The notes beneath the pieces are model-generated. The model was not told the origin of the DNA and searched no databases. It saw only the letters and a list, made by a program, of their open reading frames with translations. Source: Blastocatellia bacterium (lineage in GTDB: Bacteria > Acidobacteriota > Blastocatellia > UBA7656). Taken from it: 64,000 nt of DNA. Position numbers and translations under genes: made by a program. The stretch spans positions 54,458 through 118,457 of the forward strand of contig DATENM010000136.1 in the NCBI GenBank assembly GCA_035275065.1. Reading direction: 5' to 3'. Shown piece after piece: positions 26,302-32,886 of this stretch; the first letter of the stretch is position 1; the number at the start of each line of letters is the position of its first letter.

Positions 26302-27828
26302 TCACTGCGCTTCGGTCGCCGACGACAGGCCGAGGCGGCGCGAGCCTGAATGATAGATGCGCCGCAGCTCGGATTTTTCTTCGTCGGTCACCGCGCCGAT
26401 CACGAAGGCGACGACGGCAAAGACCGCTCCGAATGCCGCCGAGCAGGCAATCAGGACGATCAGCACGCGCGCGTCGCCGAGCGCCGACTTGACGAAGTAA
26501 GCCGCCATCGCCGCTACTGCCGTCGCCGCTGTCGTGCGCAAGATCGGCGCGAGCTGCGCCAGATGCGCCGGGCGCACGCCGAGCCGTCGCCCGATTTTGA
26601 CCATCATCACCAGGGTGTCGAATAACTGCGCCGCGACTGTGGCGATGATCGCGCCCATCAAGCCGCCGCCGCGGATGCCTGCGTAGAGCGCCAGCGCCGT
26701 CACAGGGATCATCACCAGTGACAGCTTCAGGCGGTAGAATTTCAGATCGTCGAACGGGCGCATGAACGCCGTGTAAACGCACAGGTACATCGGCAGCAGC
26801 ATCAGGTTGATGGCGAAGATGTCGGCGCTGGCGGCGTAATCCCTGGTGAACAACAGGGTGATGATCTCGCGGCGCAGCACGAACATCAGCACGTAGGTCG
26901 GCACATAAAAGAACGCCAGCTTGCGCATGGCGCTGGCCCACAGGCTGATGACCTCTTCGCGCTCGCCCGCCGCATGCTTGCGCGCGACTTCGGGAAACAG
27001 GATGCTCACCACCGACTCGTAAAGAATCCCCAGCAGCGGCAGCTCGAAACAGCCGACGGCGTAGATGGCAAACAGCGCCGGCTCGAAGTAATGCGACACG
27101 AAATAATTGTGCATGTCGGCTTGCAGGCCATAGGCCAGCGCCCCGAGGCCGAACGGCAGGGCGTTAGCGAACTGCGCTTTGAACAACTGCGGATCAAAGG
27201 CTCGCCAGAATGCGCCGTAACGCTTGCGCAGATAGGTGAAGAGAATCACGCAAAGCACAAAGCCCTGCGCCACCGCCGCCAGCACGATGGCTTGCATCGT
27301 TCCGAAGACGAGGCCGGCCGTAATCAACAAGGCGCTCTTGGTGAACTGGATGACGACCGTGAAGGTCGAAGCCGAGCGCACGTCGCCATCGGCCAGGGTG
27401 ACGACTTCGAGCAGCGAGCCCATCAGCCATAGCAGAATGGCCGCGCCGACCAGCGGCACATAGGGCACCAGATCGTCTGTCTTGAAGATGTGCGTGATCC
27501 ATTGCGGGTAGATCGCAAACAGCAGCGCCATCGCGCCGCCGAGCGCCGCGTAAAAGACCAGCACGTTCATCACGACGTGCGGCTTGCGGTCGGGATAACG
27601 CGGCAGAAAGTAGTAGATGCTGAGGCCGACTTGCAGACCGAGCAGCGTCAGCATCGTGGTGATGACCTGGAAGGCCTGCTTATAAAGTCCGAAGTCGGAC
27701 TGGCTGAGGACGCGCACCAAGACCAGCGGCAGCGGCAGCGTCAGCGCATAGCCTGCCACCTTGGCGACCGCCAGCAACGCCGCGCGCTTGCTCAACGCGC
27801 CGTTTCCTTTGGGCTTATCCAAGCTCAT
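26302..27828 (-). CDS. Wzx-like oligosaccharide flippase
   Basis: 508 aa, 12-14 predicted membrane spans, polysaccharide-biosynthesis/MATE-like family (KVAGYALTLPLPLVLVRVLSQSDFGLYKQAFQV, LFPEVARKHAAGEREEV). It moves the undecaprenyl-linked oligosaccharide across the inner membrane. I chose ATG 27828 (MSLDKPKGNG), which overlaps the 3' end of the deacetylase gene by 14 bases; the frame extends to 27897 but the extra N-terminus lacks family features. Translational coupling to the deacetylase is likely. Confidence 0.85.
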   Translation of the reverse strand: MSLDKPKGNGALSKRAALLAVAKVAGYALTLPLPLVLVRVLSQSDFGLYKQAFQVITTMLTLLGLQVGLSIYYFLPRYPDRKPHVVMNVLVFYAALGGAMALLFAIYPQWITHIFKTDDLVPYVPLVGAAILLWLMGSLLEVVTLADGDVRSASTFTVVIQFTKSALLITAGLVFGTMQAIVLAAVAQGFVLCVILFTYLRKRYGAFWRAFDPQLFKAQFANALPFGLGALAYGLQADMHNYFVSHYFEPALFAIYAVGCFELPLLGILYESVVSILFPEVARKHAAGEREEVISLWASAMRKLAFFYVPTYVLMFVLRREIITLLFTRDYAASADIFAINLMLLPMYLCVYTAFMRPFDDLKFYRLKLSLVMIPVTALALYAGIRGGGLMGAIIATVAAQLFDTLVMMVKIGRRLGVRPAHLAQLAPILRTTAATAVAAMAAYFVKSALGDARVLIVLIACSAAFGAVFAVVAFVIGAVTDEEKSELRRIYHSGSRRLGLSSATEAQ

Positions 27829-28846
27829 ACTGCCGATCTGCGGCGAGGCCGGCGGACGAATCGCGCCCGCGCAACAGGGCGGCCTTGACCTCGGCAAAAC
27901 CGCTGGTGTTTTGAATGAAGTGGGGTAAGTCGTATTCGGCGTGAATGCGTTTGAGCGTCAGCGGGTTGCTGTGACGGTCGTTGAGGCCGTTCTCGACCGT
28001 GACGGCGCAGGTATAACCGGCGCGCTCGACTTCGCGCATCACGGCGTCGTTGTAGTTGCCGTTGGGATAGCAGAAGAGCTCGACCGGGCGGCCCGTTTCG
28101 GCGGCGATGCGCTGGCGCGATTCCGCAAGCTCGCGGCGCAGATGCTCGCGGCTGACGTTGGGCAGGATCGGGTGAGTCGCCGTGTGCGAGCCGATCTCGA
28201 TGCCGCCCTGGCTCATCTCGCGTATCTGCTCCCAGGTCACCGAGGTATATTCGCGCGGCGGCCTTGCCGGCAATTCAACCGCGAAGGCCGCCGCCATGCG
28301 CGCGATGGCCGCTTCTTTGGCGTTGTCAGGGATGGCCTTGAGCAGCGAATTGACTTTATCGGCGGCGCGGAAGATCGAATCGGTCGCCTCGAACTCAATG
28401 CAGAAGTCGCGCCCGTCAAGCACACCTTCGATGGTGCGCGCGCCGGCGCGCGCCACCAGATAGCGCAGCTTGTCTGTCCACAACCATTTCTTCTGATCGA
28501 CAAAATCGGTGACGACAAAGATCGTCGCCGGCAATCGGCGCTGGCCGAGCAGCGGAAAAGCGATTTCGTAAGCGTCGCTGTAGCCGTCGTCAATGGTGAT
28601 CGCCGCGACATTGGCCGGCAGTTGCCCGTCCTTGAGCCATTTGGCAATCAACGACAGCGGCACGACCTCGTAGTGGCGCGTCAGGTAGTCGAGCTGTTCA
28701 GCGAAAGCGCGCGACGCCGTCCTGGTGTCGGGGTCGCTGTGCGTGAAGCGATGGTAAGTGACGATCAGCGCCTTGCCGCGGTTGGCAAGCCGGAAAGGCG
28801 CGAAGAACCCCATCGCCTGCATGACATTGAGCACTTCTTGTTTCAT
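27815..28846 (-). CDS. Polysaccharide deacetylase family protein (NodB domain)
   Basis: 343 aa. NodB-homology motifs: the metal/catalytic aspartates in TIDDGYSDAY (Asp86-Asp87), the histidine pair in IEIGSHTATHPIL, and FCYPNGNYNDAV. The first 30 residues are short and hydrophobic only in part, so a cytoplasmic or membrane-associated location is possible. It would remove N-acetyl groups from the polymer or its precursors. It is the first gene of the minus-strand polysaccharide operon, with a promoter-like sequence just upstream. Confidence 0.87.
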   Translation of the reverse strand: MKQEVLNVMQAMGFFAPFRLANRGKALIVTYHRFTHSDPDTRTASRAFAEQLDYLTRHYEVVPLSLIAKWLKDGQLPANVAAITIDDGYSDAYEIAFPLLGQRRLPATIFVVTDFVDQKKWLWTDKLRYLVARAGARTIEGVLDGRDFCIEFEATDSIFRAADKVNSLLKAIPDNAKEAAIARMAAAFAVELPARPPREYTSVTWEQIREMSQGGIEIGSHTATHPILPNVSREHLRRELAESRQRIAAETGRPVELFCYPNGNYNDAVMREVERAGYTCAVTVENGLNDRHSNPLTLKRIHAEYDLPHFIQNTSGFAEVKAALLRGRDSSAGLAADRQYELG

Positions 28847-28865
28847 TTTAACAACCGACTCAATT

Positions 28866-28894
28866 TTTATAGTTTAGCAGCCTCCCACCCGCAA
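28866..28894 (-). promoter_or_regulatory. Putative sigma-70-type promoter of the polysaccharide operon
   Basis: On the minus strand TTGCGG (28889-28894) is followed after exactly 17 bases by TATAAA (28866-28871). It would start RNA about 12-15 bases before the deacetylase ATG at 28846. It lies in the only gap between the operon and the upstream GMC oxidoreductase gene. Sequence match only. Confidence 0.5.
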
Positions 28895-28909
28895 GTGTTT
28901 TCTGATGAT

Positions 28910-30586
28910 CTAAATCTCACCGGCCCTGGCCAGTTGGGTGATCCGGTCGGCGGCGCGAAAGGCCAGCGCTTGAATCGTGCAGGTCGGCTGGCCGCGCCCC
29001 GAAGTCACAAAGCTGCTGCCGTCGCAGATGAACAGGTTCGGCACGTCGTGGGCGCGGTGATCGCGGTTAATCACCGAATACCGCGGGTCGTTGCCCATGC
29101 GACAGGTGCCCAGCAGGTGGACGGCGAATGATTGCTCGCCGACCGGGTAGCTCCATGTCTTTCTTGCGCCCGCCGCGTTCAACAGATCAAGCCCGCGCGC
29201 CAGCATGAACTTGGCAATCTTGATGTCATCGGGGTGGTCTTTATAAGTGACGCGCAACGCCGGCAACCCCCATGCGTCTTTGACCTGATCGTCGAGCGTG
29301 ATGCTATTGGTCGCCACCGGCAGCGACGTGGTGTGCGCCAGCATATAGACCGTGCGCGTGTAATACTCCTTGAGCATGGCCTTATAATCGCGGCCCCATT
29401 GCGGCGCGTTCGGAGGGAGTCCGAGGAACGCAAACGTGATGGGCTGAAGGTCGAAGCGGAAATCGATGCCGCCGCCGCCGTAAAAGCCGCGCTTCGGGTC
29501 TGTGTCATAAAAATCATGGACGATGCGGCTGACGACGACGCTCTTGAACTCGTTCAACGGCTGCTCGAACACGCCGCCGGCAAAACCGCCGGCGTTAAAC
29601 ATCAGGTAGCGCCCCACCAGCCCGCTCGAATTCGCCAGGCCCTGCGGGAAGCGATTCGATTTCGACATCAGCAGCAAGCGCGGCGTCTCTGCGCCATTGG
29701 CGCAGACGACGACGGCGCGGGCGCGCTGCAATATCTCTTGCTTCTTGTCGTCGAAATAGATAACGCCGACGGCGCGGCCCTTTTTATCCACTTCGATCTT
29801 GCGCACATAACTGAGCGGGCGAATCTCGCAGCGGCCCGACGCTTCGGCGACGCGAATGACACTGGCGAGCGTCGAAGACTTGGCGCCGATTTCGCAGCCG
29901 TAGTATTCGCAGAAGCCGCAATGGACGCAGCCATTGCGCCCGTTGTGCGGCTTTGAAAGGATCGCCATCGGCGCCGGCGCGGCATGCAGGCCGAGCTTGC
30001 GCGCCGCCCGCTCTAACAGCACGCCCGAAGATTTGATGGGCAGCGGCGGCACAGGGTAGGCCCTGGAGCGCGGCGGATCAAAAGGGTTGGCGCCTGCTTG
30101 CCCCGACACCCCGACTTCCCATTCGACTTTCGTGTAGTACGGCTCAAGCTCTTGATAAGTGATCGGCCAGTCGGCAAAGCCCGTCCCGGCAATCGCGCCG
30201 AGCCGGCTGCGCTCGATGAAATCGATTTCGTGAAAGCGCCAGTAGTTGCCTGTGAAGTGAACCGTGCCGCCGCCGACGACGCGCCCATAACCGACCGCTG
30301 GTTGCAGGCGGGCTTTCTGCGAGGGGCGCGAGCGAAAGGTGTTCGGCTGCTGCCGGTGGTTATTGGTGAGCGCCTCTTGATAGACGTTCTTCAGCTCGTC
30401 GTGAGCGAAATCTTCTTCTTTGAGGTATGGCCCCTGCTCAAGCACGACGATGCGAAAGCCGGCGGCGGACAGTTCCTTGGCGATGACGCCGCCTGCCGCG
30501 CCCGAACCGACGATGACGAAATCGACTTCGTCAGACGGCTGATATTTTGGCTGCTGCTGATTCATCGGCAACACGGCGGCCCTCAC
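28910..30586 (-). CDS. GMC-family FAD oxidoreductase, gluconate-dehydrogenase-like large subunit
   Basis: 558 aa. The FAD dinucleotide site is FVIVGSGAAGGVIAKELSAAG near the N-terminus. Further GMC features are VVGGGTVHFTGNYWRF, a cysteine cluster CVHCGFCEYYGC at about residues 217-228 and the C-terminal GTCRMGNDPRYSVINRDHRAHDVPNLFICDGS with its active-site His. Such enzymes oxidise alcohols or sugars, often passing electrons to a cytochrome c subunit, not seen here. The frame begins with GTG at 30586, overlapping the TGA of the upstream gene; an ATG at 30565 is an alternative start. It probably rides through the Tat pathway on its small-subunit partner. Confidence 0.87.
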   Translation of the reverse strand: MRAAVLPMNQQQPKYQPSDEVDFVIVGSGAAGGVIAKELSAAGFRIVVLEQGPYLKEEDFAHDELKNVYQEALTNNHRQQPNTFRSRPSQKARLQPAVGYGRVVGGGTVHFTGNYWRFHEIDFIERSRLGAIAGTGFADWPITYQELEPYYTKVEWEVGVSGQAGANPFDPPRSRAYPVPPLPIKSSGVLLERAARKLGLHAAPAPMAILSKPHNGRNGCVHCGFCEYYGCEIGAKSSTLASVIRVAEASGRCEIRPLSYVRKIEVDKKGRAVGVIYFDDKKQEILQRARAVVVCANGAETPRLLLMSKSNRFPQGLANSSGLVGRYLMFNAGGFAGGVFEQPLNEFKSVVVSRIVHDFYDTDPKRGFYGGGGIDFRFDLQPITFAFLGLPPNAPQWGRDYKAMLKEYYTRTVYMLAHTTSLPVATNSITLDDQVKDAWGLPALRVTYKDHPDDIKIAKFMLARGLDLLNAAGARKTWSYPVGEQSFAVHLLGTCRMGNDPRYSVINRDHRAHDVPNLFICDGSSFVTSGRGQPTCTIQALAFRAADRITQLARAGEI

Positions 30587-31158
30587 TGTTCAGGTTTATA
30601 GTCGCGGTCATAAAAACCGAACGGCGGCGAGAAGGCGAAATGATCTTCAAAGCCGATGTGCTTCCAGCCGGCCTGGCCGTGATTGCCGCCGTATTCGGGA
30701 TTGGCGAAAAAGCCTGTGACGGTATGCGCGCGAAGCGTCTGGAAGAATGGCGACCGCTCGATCTTCTTGAGCGCCGCGACCTGTTGTGCCGCGCTCAGCT
30801 CCGAGAACCTTGCGCGACCGGCGCGGCGCGCTCTGTCTTCGAGCAGGGCCAGCCCTTGCTTGTAAACCGGCTGCTTTTCGCTCTCAAAGGTGGCCAGCGC
30901 GCGGTCAATGAAATAGATCACCCGCGCCTCGCGCGCCCCCGGCGAATCGTCCGAGGGGATGATCTGCGCGGCGGCGGCTTCAATTTCGCGAGCCTGTTCC
31001 GCCGTGAAGAATTCAAACGTTAATGGCGTGGCCGCTTGAGCCGAATGATGCGCGTGCTGCGCGGCGGCCTGAATCTCAGGCCAGCGCGCCGCGAGCCAGG
31101 CGGCGCTCACTCCTTTGCAGGATTGGGCGAGAAACCATCGGCGCGAAAATTCTTTCAT
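30583..31158 (-). CDS. Gluconate 2-dehydrogenase subunit 3 family protein, Tat signal
   Basis: 191 aa. The N-terminus MKEFSRRWFLAQSCKGVSAAWLAARWPEIQ is a twin-arginine signal (SRRWFL). Family sequence follows: FFTAEQAREIEAAAAQIIPSDDSPGAREARVIYFIDRALATF and GYYG-like ..NPEYGGNHGQAGWKHIGF. I chose ATG 31158, with GGGAG seven bases upstream; the frame to 31311 is untranslated leader. The partner large subunit follows with a 4-base GTGA overlap. Together they form a periplasmic sugar/alcohol dehydrogenase. Confidence 0.87.
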   Translation of the reverse strand: MKEFSRRWFLAQSCKGVSAAWLAARWPEIQAAAQHAHHSAQAATPLTFEFFTAEQAREIEAAAAQIIPSDDSPGAREARVIYFIDRALATFESEKQPVYKQGLALLEDRARRAGRARFSELSAAQQVAALKKIERSPFFQTLRAHTVTGFFANPEYGGNHGQAGWKHIGFEDHFAFSPPFGFYDRDYKPEQ

Positions 31159-31267
31159 GGCTCGCTCCCATCGGACGGCTTGGTTCGTGTGAATGACGTC
31201 GCAAACGGCTGGATAGTTTGCGACGTGCCTGCTGAGCGGATGGCACGATAACAAACCGCACCACGCA

Positions 31268-31297
31268 TTGCAATCAACCGTCGCGGGCGCATATACT
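31268..31297 (+). promoter_or_regulatory. Putative promoter of the BMC shell gene
   Basis: TTGCAA (31268-31273), an 18-base spacer and TATACT (31292-31297), placing the RNA start about 13 bases before the ATG at 31317. The coding start has no clear Shine-Dalgarno, so the message would be nearly leaderless. Confidence 0.45.
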
Positions 31298-31316
31298 GTC
31301 GCGGCAATCAAAGACT

Positions 31317-31886
31317 ATGAGCAACGACGACATCACCAGAGGCAACCATTGCATCGGCTTTATCGAGTCGAGCTCTATTGCGCGCGGCATCGAAGCCGTA
31401 GACGCCATGATGAAGATGGCCGATGTCGAGCTGCTGATGACGGCAGCCATCCCGCGCGGCAAGTATTTAATTATGGTGGGAGGCCGTGTGGCCGACGTGG
31501 AAGCGGCTCTGAGGGCCGGTTTGAACCGGGCGGCTGAGACCGTGCTGGATTACTTCATCATTCAAAACGTCCACCCCGAATTGCCGCCGGCCATCAAGGG
31601 GCGCGTCAAGGTCGAGCGCGTCGAGGCGGTCGGTTTGATCGAGACCAAAGAGGTAGCGCCGGCGATCTATGCCGGCGACGCGGCGGTCAAAGCCGCCGCC
31701 GTGCAGTTGATCGAAGCGCGCAATCAGCCGGGCGGCAAAGGACTGGTCGTCGTCACCGGCGAAGTCGGCGCGGTGCGCACGGCGGTCGCGGCGGGCGTCG
31801 CCTCGCTCAAGAAACCCGAGCTGCTGATTGCTGAAATCGTCATCCCCTACGCCCACCCGGCACTGGCAAAGACCCTGACCTCATAA
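31317..31886 (+). CDS. Tandem-domain bacterial microcompartment shell protein (BMC-T, PduT-like)
   Basis: 189 aa comprising two tandem BMC domains: first CIGFIESSSIARGIEAVDAMMK..(about 11-95), second AVGLIETKEVAPAIYAGDAAVK..(about 104-185), each with the characteristic GLIE/GFIE strand and a GG turn. Such proteins form pseudohexameric trimers in the shells of enzyme-filled compartments. It resembles PduT/trimeric shell proteins, but the pore-loop position where PduT has the Fe-S ligand cysteine reads AAIPRGKY, with no cysteine. No other shell protein and no encapsulated enzyme gene is in the window. It diverges from the oxidoreductase pair. It is likely a satellite shell gene of a compartment encoded elsewhere. 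Confidence 0.9.
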   Translation: MSNDDITRGNHCIGFIESSSIARGIEAVDAMMKMADVELLMTAAIPRGKYLIMVGGRVADVEAALRAGLNRAAETVLDYFIIQNVHPELPPAIKGRVKVERVEAVGLIETKEVAPAIYAGDAAVKAAAVQLIEARNQPGGKGLVVVTGEVGAVRTAVAAGVASLKKPELLIAEIVIPYAHPALAKTLTS

Positions 31887-32028
31887 CGACTGAAAGAATA
31901 CAATGCTTCTCTGACCGTTTGTTCGGCTTTCTTCTGCATTCGCAAAAGGCGTGTAATTGCCTTGACGCCGCCGCCGGCACGCAGTAATTTTTCATACCCA
32001 ATCAAGGCCCGATAGAAGGCAAACGCAA

Positions 32029-32886
32029 ATGTCCAAGCTATCGCCGTGTATTTATTGTACGAACGATTTGCCGCCCTCGGTAGATCGGTGTCCACATTGT
32101 GGCCGTCCGGGACTTTATCCTAACGTGCGAATTGCCGAAACATCCGCCGAGCGAACGGCACTCGACCGACATTATCAAGCCGCAATAAGAGATTCAGCCG
32201 CACGTGGCGCAACGCCAGCAGTCAATGACTTTGAAAAGGCCATCGCTGACTCCAAGGCAGTTATTTCGCGTTCTCAGGGTGAACTTCAGCGACTGGCGAC
32301 CAGCGATCACGAATTGTACACGACCTATTACAAGCTGATTGAAGCAGAGGTACGACTGCCCAAAGGCGATAATTGGGATAAGCTTCGTGCGGTTGCAGAC
32401 AGTGCGCTCTTTCCAAACTATAAAGAGCAAATTCGCTTTGCGGCGCTGGCGCTCGATGGCAAGGGGCTTTTCAACTATGGTGAATGCGCTATCGTATTGA
32501 GAACCGATTACATCGCGCACCGCGCATCCGTCTTTGAAGAGAACTCAGTGATGTTTATGAAACATCATAAAATCTCGATGTGGAAATCAGATAAGCTGCC
32601 TCTTGGTTATCGCGCGACCTGGGACGAGCGCGGCAAGCTGTGTGTTGCCAAGCTCTACAAAAGCATTGACGCCGGGACGCGACCTGATGAATATTCAACG
32701 TTGCTGCTGCGACAGGGTGCGACGTCTGAAGATGATCAGTTTGTCGAAGCCCACATCTACGGGCCGATGACCATCCGAACCGTCGAGCAGGTAATTCTCG
32801 ACCCGCGATTGAAGCGCCGCCAGCGTGCTACAATTCTAAAGGCGCTTAAGGAGAAACTCTCACAAGCCGGAGTACCGATAAGCTGA
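32029..32886 (+). CDS. Zinc-ribbon protein of unknown function, first gene of a coupled pair
   Basis: 285 aa, not a family I can name. Four cysteines form a zinc ribbon at the N-terminus (C7xxC10 and C21xxC24, with CIYC and CPHC). A helical linker (about 40-135) follows. The C-terminal domain (about 140-285) has strands with LFNYGECAIVLRTDYIAHRASVFEENS and QFVEAHIYGPMTIRTVEQV. The combination Y-G.., Arg165, FEEN and a late E-x-H-I-Y-G faintly recalls ADP-ribosyltransferase-like effector folds; this is a weak resemblance only. Base composition is visibly lower in GC than flanking genes. Its TGA overlaps the ATG of the TPR gene (TGATG), so the two products are made together. Start ATG 32029 has AAGG nine bases upstream. 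Confidence 0.7.
   Translation: MSKLSPCIYCTNDLPPSVDRCPHCGRPGLYPNVRIAETSAERTALDRHYQAAIRDSAARGATPAVNDFEKAIADSKAVISRSQGELQRLATSDHELYTTYYKLIEAEVRLPKGDNWDKLRAVADSALFPNYKEQIRFAALALDGKGLFNYGECAIVLRTDYIAHRASVFEENSVMFMKHHKISMWKSDKLPLGYRATWDERGKLCVAKLYKSIDAGTRPDEYSTLLLRQGATSEDDQFVEAHIYGPMTIRTVEQVILDPRLKRRQRATILKALKEKLSQAGVPIS

Noticed and set aside
5648..28846. A complete XrtA/PEP-CTERM exosortase system
   Set aside because: The ATPase, GT and amidotransferases resemble that locus type, but no exosortase, PEP-CTERM protein, polysaccharide export lipoprotein or chain-length regulator is in the window.
31847..32095. An 82-codon minus-strand frame between the BMC gene and the zinc-ribbon gene
   Set aside because: It reads like a protein in places but overlaps both flanking genes, has no ribosome site and no recognised family.
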